Under the pieces are notes generated by a model. The model was given only the letters and a program-made list of their open reading frames with translations, was not told the DNA's origin and ran no database searches. 64,000 nucleotides of DNA from Protonemura montana (lineage: Eukaryota; Arthropoda; Insecta; Plecoptera; Nemouridae). The position numbers were made by a program, and so were the translations under genes. Within the stretch, counting starts at the first letter, position 1; each line of letters starts with the position of its first letter. This document shows, piece by piece, positions 23,483 through 36,171 of this stretch. The stretch is taken from contig OX387606.1 in NCBI GenBank assembly GCA_947568835.1, positions 16,430,001-16,494,000 of the forward strand. Reading direction: 5' to 3'.

Positions 23483-23941
23483 ATGTCACGAGCCACCAAA
23501 CGCAAGCACGTCGTCAAAGAGGTGACCTTGGACGATCTGATTCTTCCTGCGGACAACCAATCCATAGTCCGTATCGTCGCCAGCAAAGGGAATAATCTAC
23601 ACGAAGTGGAAGCGCCTTCGGGAGAGAAGTACCTCGTCTCCATGCCGACCAAGTTCCGCAAGAATGTGTGGGTGAAACGGGGAAACTTTGTGCTCATAGA
23701 ACCTATACAAGAGGGTGATAAGGTCAAAGGAGAAATTGTGATGATTTTGACTCAAGAACACGTGAAATATTACAAGAGGGAAAATGCATGGCCGGATTAT
23801 TTTGAAAAGAAGGCGGTAGTCGTGTGTGATGACGAGTTGTTTGTCAATACCAATAGGCGGGTGATCGAGGTGTGCACCTCCAGTTCCTCGAGCGATGACA
23901 ACAATGACAGTGACGTTGAATCAAATGACGGGGAAATGTGA
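23483..23941 (+). CDS. EIF1AD: eIF1A domain-containing protein (EIF1AD)
   Basis: 152 residues. The start MSRATKRKHVVKEV is almost the same as the vertebrate EIF1AD start, and the S1-IF1/OB fold follows at about residues 18-95, with conserved NNLHEVE, YLVSMPTKFRKNVWVKRG and GEIVMILTQEHV. The tail contains DDELFVNTNRR, also conserved, and ends in an acidic serine-rich stretch. EIF1AD is a nuclear or cytosolic RNA-binding-fold protein related to initiation factor 1A, with reported roles in stress response. Its exact job is not settled. The frame opens 24 nt earlier at 23459, but I chose the ATG at 23483 because it matches the family start, has A at -3 and follows a good splice acceptor. AATAAA at 24128-24133 is the likely poly(A) signal. 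Confidence 0.94.
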   Translation: MSRATKRKHVVKEVTLDDLILPADNQSIVRIVASKGNNLHEVEAPSGEKYLVSMPTKFRKNVWVKRGNFVLIEPIQEGDKVKGEIVMILTQEHVKYYKRENAWPDYFEKKAVVVCDDELFVNTNRRVIEVCTSSSSSDDNNDSDVESNDGEM

Positions 23942-26093
23942 GATGGTTCGTATTTTGCTAGCTGTTTTGGAGATGATGGTTATTCTTATGAGAATACCTT
24001 TTTTTAAGCTATTCCAAATCGCTGTTCAGAAGTAGCATCTTTGTATTGGTATTGTTTTATTTTTTATATATTAGATGTGTACTAAATATGAAGATGCTAA
24101 ATAAGAGTTAAGAATATGTAAACTTATAATAAAATAGAAAACAATCTGTATTAATGAATGATATTGTTTCTGTCACAGACTAGCTTTAGTACACTAAATT
24201 CCTTTGTCTGAAGTCAGAACAGAAAAAGAAATTGAGGCATGAGGCCAGATGTTTTTAGATCTGTTTTAAATAAATAACAAAAATATCCAACCAGAAAAAG
24301 ATGATTTTATAGAATAAATAAGAAGTGATGCAGAAGAGACACAGCAATTATATTTATTTTTATACAGATACTATTTACATTGACAGATATCACAACGAGA
24401 GCAGTGGCATGACCAGGAATGTAACTAGATGGCAGGGGCTGATCGTAGCTACGGGGCGGTCGGGCGACTAGCTTTTTTGAAAACCCTGTCTCGAGGGTTT
24501 TACATTCTCTGTTGAAAGGTAGGTTTGGGAATTACATAAAGTAATGATATAGTTGTAATGCCAGTTGTTTGACAGTTGGCCTACTAGTTGGCTTACTACT
24601 TTCTTTCGGATATGTTTCAAATCGACCAAGAACTTTGTAATTTGGGGTCTTGGCCAACTAGAGGAGGTCAACGTAATCTTGTGGTCAGCCCCTCCCTTCC
24701 ACTCTTCAATTTCACTGTTCACAAACTTTATTATAAAGATAATTTTGGTGCACAACAAACATGTCTGCATGCCTCACATAAATATACACTAAACAGTCTT
24801 GTTTTGTGAATTTAAACCCTTCTCTGTTTCACAGTACACTTAACATATTCTGTTTCTTATTGACTTAGTTAGTGAGTTACCTATCTATTATTACCAGTCT
24901 TATTTTTGCAACAACATTTGACATGCCGAATCTGTTTTGTTGTACCTTGGAAGAAGGGACCATGTGCAGTTAAGCATTCAACCAATATTTAACATATGGA
25001 TTTGTTCAATCCAAATTCCAAACCTCTCAGAACATTGTTTATGGAGTTGTATGACAGTTTTTGTCACATCTGTAGCAATTTCACTGCTAGACAAGGATGA
25101 AAATCATTTGGTAAACATCCAGCACAACTAGGTTACACATGTTCTCAAAGAGAAGAGAAGTGACAGTGGAATGAAGTCAATAGACACTGGGTAAACAACA
25201 ACACAATTTTGGGCGTATTATATCTGAGTTAGTACTGAGTGGTCCAATAATTGATAGCTTTAAACAGGTCGCTTTAAGCATAGTAAACAGATATAAATTA
25301 TGAAATATTAAACACACAAGGAATCATGATGAATAACACTGACAAGCTGCCATACATATCAGATAAGCTTACTAAATGGTTGTAGGTATGTATTTCGAAT
25401 GGCTATTTACCCTGTAGGTAGTACGAACACAGCTATTGATGTGACAGCAAGCGCCACAGTCTCGTACATGGACTAGGGCTGCGGTTTTGGGGACACAAAG
25501 TTCGTCCAAAGAATGTATTGTCAATTACGCTAGACATCGCGAGAGATTGAGCCGCTCTACCGAAATTTCATCCGAAAATTTCATTCCACTCTCAACGTGT
25601 GGAAATTGAGAGCATTTGGTGCAGCCAGGTTATCCTACTCAATCTAAGCAAACTGATCCTGACTCGAAATAACAATCTGTTGTGAATATAGTCCACCTCT
25701 ACCCAGTCTGGTGAATGATAATGAAAAGCTGAATTTTTATTTCCCCTCTTTCATTGCATTTTATAATCTTTGCTCTCAACGTGCCTGTTGTTTTTTACAT
25801 TTGAAAAACTTCACGAAGACCTTGAATTCGCATCGACATTTTTGCATGTTGTAATGTAACCAATCGTTGTTAGGGAACCGTAACATCATTATCAATTCTA
25901 ACCAACCGATGACACTAGAAACACCAAACTTTTAAGTCATGGCTTAAAAAATTGCTCGTCCGCGTCAATGATAAGTGACCGCCAAGTGCACCTTTACTGG
26001 AAATTTCCCTTTGGAAACTTTTTCCCCGGCTTTGCGACGCTGCGAGATCGTACTTATCTAATATCGTTCCATCAACGACTCAACTTGTTGCGT
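23942..26093. other. EIF1AD 3' UTR and intergenic region
   Basis: No supported gene. AATAAA at 24128 ends EIF1AD. An inverted pair of GC-rich 14-mers (about 24431 and 24685, AGGGGCTGA core) hints at a decayed transposon, but no target duplication was found. The 3' UTR of the minus-strand receptor gene should begin just below 26094. Confidence 0.45.
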
Positions 26094-29000
26094 TCAAATG
26101 CAAGTCTCGAAGTCGCGAACGAAACGAGTTTCTTCATTAGTTTCTTCCGGAAGCGTCTTCCATCTGGACATCAGGCTGGATCTGCCGTTCAAGGACAACA
26201 CCACGGGGGTGTCTAGAGTAGGAGACATGTCGTTCATTGTGTCTTCGTTCTCTGGCTTGCTGCGCCGCTGCGTGGAATGGTGGATTAAAGTGGATCTGTG
26301 GGAAAATCAAATCGTTTTAGGTGCTGAATTGCTCTTATCTTAGCTGGGTTGCAGCTAATTTACCGAGCTCTTAAGAATGCAAGTTATTTGCAATGTCTGT
26401 GGTTTTTACCACTCGAAACTATATTTGTGTGTATTTCGAAGTTAGAAGCATAAAAAAGTCGTAACAAGCGAACGAAAGTGTGTCCAGCAGGCACTCAAAT
26501 ATCTAAACAAGAAGATGTAGATTTCAGGTGGAGCGCACGGCACCTCCACCGACGCAAAATAACATATTTGCTCAAAACACTGATTTGGTTAACGTGCTGC
26601 AGTCCCAGAACGATATTTCGTTACTCAACTTGTTAATTGTGCCCTTGAATGGTTAACACGTGCCATACTGCCAGCGAAATTATTTCAAGTAGCCGAAGGT
26701 AGCTGCTTTAGCAAGCAGTCGAAAAATCAGCTATTCTTATGGATTATATTTATCTAAGCACTCAAGCCAAAAACGTCAACTTTGGCATTTTTTGCCTCAT
26801 GTTGTCTCGTCATATGAATTATTGAAGCAGTTTCTAAATGCTTAACTTGGAAACAGAAAAAAGCGGTTAGTTACAATTACGGTTGAACGTAGGCAACATT
26901 AAATTTGTTTTTATGTCCCTTTTCTTCTGGATCGGGTTCGGGGATATTTAAAGAATATGTACGTATAGAACCAGTGGTATTCCTGCGGTAACCCTATACA
27001 TAAACTTCAACGCTCTTCAAACAGATCAGAGCAGCCAAAAATAAAGAGAATACTTTCTAGTTTCTAACACCGATATTTTCTGTTAATGGCCAAGGGGCCA
27101 ACACAAAGGAAAAATTACTTCACCTCCCTCCCCAATCAAAATTGAATAGATATTTTTGATTGTTATTATATTTTTCGTTTCTGACGCAGGATAAATAAAA
27201 AGCAAGTCCCCTCCTGCAATCTTGGCAACCTCTTGGTAAGATACAAACAATAGCTCGAATTTAAGCAGCTGACTCGTGCCTGCGTAAGAATGAACTCACC
27301 CTTACGTCCCGAACTAAACTGTTTTTCCATCTCGAGTTAATACTATGTATACAAAAGAAAACGAAATAAAATAGAACGTATTTTCAGGACTTCACTGGTA
27401 AAATTCAATTTAAAAAATAAGAAAAGTTTCTAAAATAATTCGACTGTTCCTCGTTGAAATGTTCGCTGCTGAACGAGACGGAACTTCGAATCATCTAATT
27501 GGGAAAGTTGTTTAATTTATTCAATTGCACGAATATTTCTTTAAGCGATAATTGGCTGCAATGGCTTTTAGGTGTCGCGTAGCAGGGCTTATCCATGCTC
27601 CACGTGTCAAATCTTGAATTTTGCTTACAATCGTATTACCCTGATACACGGGTTTTCACTGCCAAAGAACCCTCTGTCCGAAAACTGCCCTGAAATCACC
27701 CAAATCAGCCGTGTCGTGCCAAGATTTGAATTAACCGTCGAGTGGACCCCGTTTAGCCCAGAGCCGTTTGATTTGTTATTTTATAGGCAAGCAGTGACGC
27801 GTTGAGTGATGAGCGTACACTGACACGCTTAGAAGATTGCGACAAAGACATAAATGACTGTCTTCTATAAAACGTGACAAAGATATGTTACAAGGATCGG
27901 TCCCCCGTTTAATCTTGCGTAAAAAGGCCATCATTAACAGTTTTGATAAATGCGAAGGAGAATGGAAATACGTGTATTTTACGTGTATTAGGCGTATCAG
28001 CCTATAATTGCAACATATCACATCGCATTACGAGCAAAAACTGGCAAAATTAGAGAAAGTCTTGTTATGTACTTTGGCATTTAACAGGTTGTAAAATTTT
28101 GTAAAAACTTAAAAATTTTTATCTAGCAATCGATTTAAAAAAGGGATTCGGTGATTATTTGAAAAAACATGGTAGTATCTAAGCTTAACATTTTGGAGGT
28201 GTTAGGAAAATGTAATCCAAATTGACCTAATCGTTTCGCTCTCAAACACAAAGAAAAACAAGAGCCAGAAAATAAAGATTTTCGTATTATTTTTCCGGGT
28301 TGTCACATTGGATTTTCGCTACGTTCGCCACGTTCATCCACAGTGGAATACATTTCAAGAGAATTACACGGATAGCGTATCTATATACAATATAGTGAGT
28401 TTTCATAGAAGTTTCAAAAACTCTAGACAAAGGAATGAAGTATTTAAAAAAAACATGAATAGGTACTAACCTTCCTCTGAAGAGCATCGAGCTGTCAGTA
28501 TAGTTTTCCCTGAACGTCGCCCTAGTCGAAGAGCGACGCCAACAACATAGCGTATCCTTGAAGGCCTCTCGGTATTTCGCGGACATGACGTTGTACAAGA
28601 TGGGGTTGATCGTCGACGACAAATAGTAGAAGCATCCGGTGACGAAGAAGACCCACTCGTTCGTGACTTGGTAGTGGTCCCAGCCGCGAGCGTACACGTA
28701 GAGGAGTCTCTGCAGGTGGAACGGCGCCCAGCAGAGGAAGAAAGCCACGACCACAGTAGCTGCACGGGGAGGAAATACCGATCACTTTTGTTTGCCTACA
28801 CGCGAATATATTTAACTCAGTACGTTCGTCCCGAGCTTTCTCCTGGATGAAATCCATTGTGTATATACCAATTTGTCGAGACGGTTTGCGACTTTAAAAG
28901 ATAAGAACCACATTCTGATCTGAAATCAGTGTTAAAAAACGTCGAAGAAAATACAAGAGGAAATATATAATTTTACAAAGTAGGAAAAATCATTTTACGC

Positions 29001-32000
29001 CGATTTTTAAATCTTTCAAAAACCTAATTGGTCAATCTGATCAGTTGAAATTAAAAACGATTCATAAACGAAAATCCAATTACACATCAAATGTAATAAA
29101 AGAACGACTTACTGAGCATTCTGATAATGGCTTTTTTTGAGTTCAAACTCCTGGCTTCGCTTAGCGAGCCTTCGACGTTTTCGCCGATGATGTTCTGCTG
29201 TCTCGACTTGATGACAGTCCCCATGCGCACATAGAGCACCAAGATGATTACCATCGGCACCAAGAAGAAGAAGAACGAAGACAACTCGTAGACAGGGAAG
29301 TTGACCGGGATGTTGTGATCGAACATTCCGCAGAAAGCCGACTCGAGTAATATCTGATCAGAATCTGAAATAAAAATTAAACGTTTAGTATTTTCTAACA
29401 AAGAGAATCCCCGGACGAACGCCAGGTAATTTCACGAGAGAAATTAATCTTGCATCGATCCATCTCAAGTGTATTTAATGCGTGCGTTTATTAGTTTCTC
29501 GAGGAGGAAAACTCCATACTTTTTCACAAGATACCAAGCATCTCTGAAATTCACCTGCAGGAACACGCAAAAGACTACGTGGAGAGACGGTAATGATCCT
29601 TTGAAAAGTCAGGCGCGATAATTTAACATATCTTATATCTCCTCAACGCCAAAGTAATAACATAAAGTGCATGAAGCAGTTAGCGTAGAGTATACCAAGC
29701 TGTTACACCATTCATCTGCAATTTTCAGCTTTTTGCGAATTACAGTTTGACATGAAATCGGGTTCAATTACAAACTTCAGGTCAATTTCGTTCTTATGAT
29801 TGTCAACTTTCTGATTCTAGATAAGCAAGCGCAGAGTTCCACTGCAATTATTCTTGATTTTGTTGGAACCACCAGTGGGCACAAGCCGACTGATTCACAG
29901 CGACAATATTTGGTTTCCATTTGAAAGTCCAATACAAAGAGCTTTGCCAGCAGAATGGGGTTGTACTACTCAAACTTTGACAATTACTAAAATCTCCCCC
30001 TGCCTGCTTACAATGGTATGAAAACCCTTTCGTTTAGTGCCTTGCAATTAATACCCGGGAAAATTTGAAAGCTAATTCAATTTTCTCCCCCTAACCAGAG
30101 GGTAAGGTTACCTACTTACAGGTACCGTTGGTGTACATGCTTTTTAGCCTTGGGCTTGGCACGGTTTGATTTTTAGATTTTCATGTCCGTCGTGATTGGC
30201 TTTTTAAAGGATTTTATATCGAGCAAGAGCTGAATGTACAATTCCCAAACAAGCTTATTTTCTATTGAGTAATCACAGCGTGCTGATTCTGAGCACGGGA
30301 ATCAGCAAAAAGGTTCCATCATATTTGTGTGTGAGTGTGTGTTGCGGGTGGTATCTCTGACCACTGCTTTTGTATGGCTGGTAATAAATATCAGAGACAC
30401 TCCATTCAAGCAAGGCTTGTGATTGCAGCTTTTGTTTCATTGATCACTTTTTGCGAGAGTTGATTACAGTAAAAACACTGTACCCATTTTTGTTTTCCAA
30501 AATCTAATAATTTTAACAATGTATGTAATGGTTTCGGAAATTCTGGGCGGCGCCACTGAGCTTGGAAATTGTTAAAATTTACGTCTAGTCTTTCAGTTAA
30601 ACATCGCTGTTAAACTCCATAGTTCAAAATCCCTGAGGCATTCTCGCATTTGATACACGCACTGCCCTTTTTTTTGCTTATTTCGCGTACGCGCGGCGAG
30701 ATATTGGTTCTTTCCCCCTCGCGTCACATAAAACCTGAATTAAACTCGTTGAAAACACACAATGAGAAATCACAAGAGAACTTGGCATGTGTGACTGTAT
30801 CAAATGAAATGTCAAGAGAGTTACCCGGAATCAGAAATACCACCCACATCGTTTCTATACACACGAAGCGTTCTGTGTAGGACACATTCCATGGAGAGCA
30901 ATTACTTTTTCTGGACCATCAGCGTTAGTTCGGCCCCCCGAAGCCCATAGGTACTATATGTTTGTGGAACTATTTTACAGCATAGTAAATCGATATGGAG
31001 TGAAGATTCTCTTCTACTTTTATTGCACTTCTTTTTTTTTCATAAGTGCAAGTTTTTCACATTTTACACGAATTAAAAGATAAATTTCCACGAAATGAAT
31101 TTAAGCTCAAACAGGAACTTTTATGCATCGAAATCTTCGATAAAGTTTCTGTAATGTCACAGTCGAGCTAGGTATCAATTTAAAAAATTATTGAAAACTC
31201 ATTTCCTGTGACAGCCAGCTTTTCTTTATCCTAAAAATTCACTTGCAGGGGTTGTAGCAAGTGACACAGAAAATTAAAGAAAAGCCTTGATCGAAATCGT
31301 TTCTTTTCCTTTAGTTTCAGAAAGAATTATTGAGGTATTCCTCACAATATCCGTACATCCGTGAAAGCAAATTGATTTTTAAGAAACCCAATCTACTTGA
31401 TAACTTTCCAATTTCCTGTCTGTCCGTCCGCATTCTGCTTCACCTCCTTACCGGGTGGATAGAAGACGTAGTCCACTGTAGAGTACATTGCAAACGGCAC
31501 CGAGCAAATCAGGGCCACCACCCAAATCGCCGCAATGATCCTGATTGCCCGTTTAAGTCCAGACATCTGGTACGAGTACAGGGGATAGCAGATGGCAAGA
31601 AATCGCTCCATGGAGAAAGCGACTATCGTCAGCACAGAGGTGTATGACATCCTGAAACAAGAAGCGTAATTGGAAAAGTTACTATTCGAGTGCAATTTCA
31701 CAATCCACTATTATGCTTTATATGGATAATGAGTTTCACACCACAAAGTTGGTGGTGTAATTTGGGGATTTTTATGAATAAACTATTTGAAGCGTTAAAA
31801 GCGGGTACCTATGTCAGCGCTGTGAATTTCCTATGGAAAAGAAATGGGTCAGAAGTCTTTAACAATTAATTTCCTCACCGGCCAAGTTTTTCGGTGATGC
31901 ATAATTAATTCTGAGCGTGGATGTACAAATTAAATCCTCGCGAATCATCGAGGCGTGTGTTTTTAATAGACAGGAATTTTTTATAAAAGACATAAATAGT

Positions 32001-35000
32001 AGTTTGGGTATCAAACCACCACCAAACAAATGTAAATTTGTTGTGTAGGTGTTGACGTTTCGTGTTTACCTGTGCTCTCAAAGCTCCTGATCCAAATCAT
32101 TTACTGTCCAATAAACCACACTGGAATTCGATTTAGTGCGATATAGTGGAGTTTTTCGCGATAAATAAACTCGCGTTTTTCAACTATTTATTGGTAAAGC
32201 ATGTCATTCAGTTTTGTGGGCAACAACGCGAGCCCCGATAATATTGGCATCGCAAAACACGAGCAACGGCCCAAGCCACCAAGAAAACGCAAACGTCTGA
32301 AGACGCTAAGCAAGGGAGCGTGATAAGTAAACCACTGCCATTTTCAATCAAAGAGAGAGAGATATAAATGTGATCAAAATGTGTATCTCTGCATGAAACA
32401 CGGTTCTCTTTCCAGCGCTGCGAATAAGTGGCTTCGCCTTAGACGACTTGTCTGACCTACACTCATGTCACAAGTGCAATTTATTGCATTTTTCTAAACA
32501 TGGATGTGTTTGGAGTATTTACTAATATCACATTTTATCTGCGCTATTCGCAAGTTCTGGTATGCAGTTTTCCGAAATAACTGTAATATTTGTTGTACGA
32601 GTGCTTTGCATTCGGGCAACCACACGCGGATTTATATTGCGCTCTAATTCACATTTGATTCATTCACATTTTGACCGATTTTGTCGATTCTTGGATATTA
32701 TAGGTGAGTTATTTTATGGGAGCAGTTTTGAAAATGCCATGACTATTTTGGGAGAGGTATACCTGTACTTTTAGATAAACTTATAAATATACAAGGTCTT
32801 CTCACATTACGAATCTTAAACTACACCTTATCTTCGGGACTCCTGATTACGGTTGTTTACGAAATTCGGTGATAGCGTCATCAAGTTAATCACGGCGTCG
32901 CGACGCCGACACTCACAATTTAACGCCCACCGGTGACTTCAATCCCACTTCCTGCTCGGCGACTCGGCAGTGTCTGCATGGAGCTGGCCAAGGCGTACTT
33001 GAAATCCTTTGACCAACCACATACTTTACACCGATTGGAGCCAGGCTTTTGAAAAATGTTCATTCGGGGATTGAAAGGATTCACGGTTTTCTATACCCTT
33101 GCGACTTCGATATAAAATACGTATTGTTCCGCGAGCAACGGGGATGAAGGATCACAATCGCGGGACTCGGGAGCTTTCCAAAGTTAGTTGCCCTTAAACC
33201 TCTCACTAACTACTGTATTCTATTGAAAACTCTCTTCCAACTTCAGTCTAATCTGATTGAGATGGTGTCGTTGGTGATGAGTTAACATATATTTACATGA
33301 ACCAACTTTAATTAATTTTACTCTTGTTCCTGTACAAGTTAAATTTATTTGAAGTGCATGACTTTGCTCATTATTCAGCCAAATAATATAAAGCATAAAA
33401 TCAAGGAGGCAAAATCAATACGAGTGATCACTCAGCAGATTCCGTTATCGAAAAGTATTATTTGCCGACGATGTCGATACTCTTACCACCTTTATTGGTT
33501 TTTTGACAAAACGTTCGATAATGGGCGGAATTGAATGGTCTTCGTTTCTATTTTGTGCGACGAGATCTCGGTCGGTTTATCGGGAACACGAGACTATATC
33601 GAATTGATTTGTCGCCGATCTCGACATAAAATAGGTTACTGGCTAACTCTCACTTCGAGACTCATCTTTGAAGCCTGTGATCGAAACCACCATCGGTACA
33701 ATAAATCGAACAAGAAATTCTATACGTTTTTATGATGCACGTAATCTCCTGCAGTCAATCCAACAGATTCCTTTAGAAATAAGTTATCAGCCATCACCGA
33801 TCCTGTATGTCCATGCATTACATGATTGGCTAGAACTCCTTCGATGAACTGATTGCGATTTCTGCGCTGTTGAAAGAGATAATTTTATTGTTGTCAAATT
33901 TCACGTTTACGGAACAAAAGATCTCGACATTTTGAATGAATACTTTCATTGAGTTTGGAAGAGAACTGGAAGTACATGCGTGATACGGGACAGCACGACT
34001 GCATGACTGCATGACTGCATAACTTTATGCCTAGATAAGCACGTTAAGCTACAATTATGAGAAACTAAATTTTGCAGACAGCCCGCATTGATCATTTTCA
34101 CTCTAAATTTCCATTGTACATCCATAGACAGGGCCGAAGGTTTGTCTGAAAAAAAAATTGTCCGTTTCTTGATTTTTCCCTAAAATAACGTTTTAGGATT
34201 TACATTTTAACCATAAGAATATACAAAAATACATGCATGTCGTTCCCCATGCACTTCCTCCAAAGGGGAAACACACAATCAAACGGCCAACAGAGACCGC
34301 GACAAGTTTTTAAGAAATCAGCAATCGGATGGATTTTTTATTATTATGAACACAATAACCGTTTCAAAAATTGGTGCCCAAACGGGAACCCATTTGGGCA
34401 TCAAATTTTGATACTTTTATAGTGTTCATAATAGTAAATTACCCCGCGCATTGCAAAAGTAAGATTTCATCTAAAAATCGGATGGATCTTTCCCCTTAAA
34501 TACCACTTCCACCTTTATTGGAGGAAAAAGGGCAATCTAATTAAACCGTGATACAACAAGACTTATCAGATGCTTCTAGACACCTAATTCATTTTAACCT
34601 TGTCCATGAAAGGTCCAGAAGTGTCAGAAGGGGATAACTCAAAAGCCTCAGTCAATTTAGAGAAGTCACAATGAGTTGCCTAAATCGTATCCTGACAGCA
34701 AAGAACCAAATAAAGAACTCCGACCGAGGATATACTCTAGCAATACGGGATTGATACAAATTGTATGGAAGGGAAGACCTAGGTAAAAAGCTTACGGAGA
34801 AATAACACCATTTCCAAAAGCTTCCAGTGAATCGTGCGGTAGACAAAGTTTCAAAGACAATTCCGATCGGAAAGCTACTCGTCCTATCCGAGCTAAATCC
34901 AAGCTCTTTATTCGCACCGATTTTTTTACAAAACAAATGCACCATCCATCTCTTGGGGATGCGTAAATAGGTGAAAAGGTGATGTGTTTCCTTACATTTC

Positions 35001-35086
35001 CGAGATAAGGGCACGCATTTTGCACGCCGCCTCTCCGAGCACCCAGGGGTATTGCTGCCAAAACACTGCCAGGTCGTTTGGTAGAC
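26094..35086 (-). CDS. CAPA/pyrokinin (neuromedin U-like) peptide receptor, 5' exon missing
   Basis: Rhodopsin-like GPCR of the neuromedin U receptor group. In insects these receptors respond to CAPA and pyrokinin peptides and act in diuresis and pheromone control. Five exons join in phase: 34996-35086, 31452-31651, 29113-29364, 28471-28759 and 26094-26295, giving 343 residues plus stop. In order: end of TM2 and first loop ([18 protein letters not shown]), then the conserved Cys and TM3, TM4 with [10 protein letters not shown] in place of DRY, second loop with ESAFC, TM5, third loop, TM6 with [11 protein letters not shown]7 with NPILY, a Cys-Cys palmitoylation site and a Ser/Thr-rich tail ending FETCI. 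The first exon shown begins in phase 1, so an upstream exon with the N-terminus, TM1 and most of TM2 must exist. I did not find it up to 64000. The LPNDL and FWQQYPW strings lean towards the CAPA receptor rather than the pyrokinin receptor, but this is from memory of the families. Confidence 0.9.
32201..32323 (+). CDS. Small basic ORF of unknown function
   Basis: A 40-codon frame starting [14 protein letters not shown] and ending in a strongly basic stretch with PRKRKRLK, inside a receptor intron on the opposite strand. Its base composition is richer in GC than the AT-rich flanks, which is why it stands out, and the basic run resembles a nuclear-localisation signal. I recognise no family, promoter or splice partner. 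It may be a chance frame or a fragment of an old insertion. Confidence 0.2.
   Translation: MSFSFVGNNASPDNIGIAKHEQRPKPPRKRKRLKTLSKGA
33997..34020. repeat. Three tandem 8-mers GACTGCAT
   Basis: Perfect threefold repeat of GACTGCAT in a receptor intron. A simple minisatellite, with no function evident. Confidence 0.8.
34335..34475. mobile_element. Foldback hairpin element, copy 1
   Basis: A 141-bp segment flanked by perfect 12-bp direct repeats AATCGGATGGAT (34323-34334 and 34476-34487). Most of it (about 34338-34436) folds into one long hairpin. The outer stem is TATTATGAACAC with GTGTTCATAATA. The inner stem is TGCCCAAACGGG with CCCATTTGGGCA, and the loop is tiny. A related hairpin lies at 52.34-52.49 kb. 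Both are followed by GCGCATTGCAA. It could be a foldback MITE or a retroposed hairpin RNA. Confidence 0.6.
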
Positions 35087-35589
35087 CTGTAAAAAAAAAC
35101 ACAACACCACTACGGTTAGAGATTTGGACACACAGGCAAAACACACCAGATTTATAACACGAGGTGTTTGTCTAGCGTTGGTGAGACAGGGTTGAAAATG
35201 CATGTCAGTGAGGGCTAATTTGTATCACGTATGGTGAGAGTGGCTCATTTAGCTGCTACCAGAGAAATGTGCAATTAGCTAAGAAATATATGCTCAAGAG
35301 TTCATAATATTAAAATGTGTTTTGAAATTATGTGAGAACTTAAACGTGACGATCGGATGTAGTCATTTTAAAGCGAGTTGAATTTCAGAGAGCGCTGGAA
35401 TTATGGAATTGTGTTCCAATTATTTTACTCTGTAACGATTTAATTAAATTAAGTTTGTTTTAATTTCAAAGTGTAAATGCCAACTAAAATTATTGCTCTG
35501 ATTAGTTTAAAGTGAAGTGTTCCAAATAACAATGCGATGGATTTGTCAGACAACTACAAGTATTCTGAAATCGCAATAATTGCTAGGTT

Positions 35590-35652
35590 TCTAGATCCGA
35601 GATGTACTTAGAGACTGAGAGGTACAGACGGGTCAAAAATTCAACTGTCAGT
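35590..35652. repeat. 65-bp direct repeat, copy 1
   Basis: Matches 36106-36171 with a few substitutions and one small indel. The shared core includes CGAGATGTACTTAGA and GAGGTACAGACGGGT. The two copies are in the same orientation about 515 bp apart. They may be ends of a decayed element or a segmental duplication. Confidence 0.7.
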
Positions 35653-35843
35653 AGGGGAATCTCATTTAGATTATTATTTAATTATTAACATTGTGTTCAA
35701 ATACGCATTTAAAATAAAATCTGACGTATTTTTTCTTTTTATAATCCGATCATAATTGTTCTATTTATATTTGTTTAAGAATGGCTAAAATATAAATTCT
35801 CGTGGCGGGATGAAAACGGGTTGTGATTAACTACAGGTAGTTC

Positions 35844-35903
35844 TGACGTCATTTTCTTGTATCCTTTGCGTTCGCTATTGTTTCTTGACGTTTTTTGACG
35901 TCA
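35844..35903. promoter_or_regulatory. Two perfect CRE palindromes
   Basis: TGACGTCA at 35844-35851 and again at 35896-35903, with half sites TTGACG and TGACGCC next to the second. TGACGTCA is the full cAMP-response element bound by CREB/ATF factors. It lies in the presumed receptor gene, between the two 65-bp direct repeats. Regulatory use is inferred only. Confidence 0.35.
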
Positions 35904-36105
35904 TACTGACGCCAGATTTCACTTCATGTCATAAAAAATGGCGACCCTCGTTTTCGTACGAGACTCAAACGCAAACATTTTAAACGGGTATAATTTATTC
36001 AAAATGGGATTTAGAAGAAAATAAAAAAATACGTGTTCGTTATTTTCTCACAAAAAAAAAATAAATAAAAAAATAGTTTAAAATTTAAAGAGATTTCCCT
36101 AATTT

Positions 36106-36171
36106 TTAGATTCGAGATGTACTTAGATCCAAGACTGCGAGGTACAGACGGGTTAAAAAATTTAACTGTCA
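36106..36171. repeat. 65-bp direct repeat, copy 2
   Basis: Second copy of the repeat at 35590-35652, in the same orientation, slightly longer by a few inserted bases (GATCCA) in the middle. Confidence 0.7.

Noticed and set aside
24400-24700. Possible hAT-like element with CAGGGGCTGA-type inverted ends
   Set aside because: The right end does not finish in the expected terminal bases, and no 8-bp target duplication could be found.
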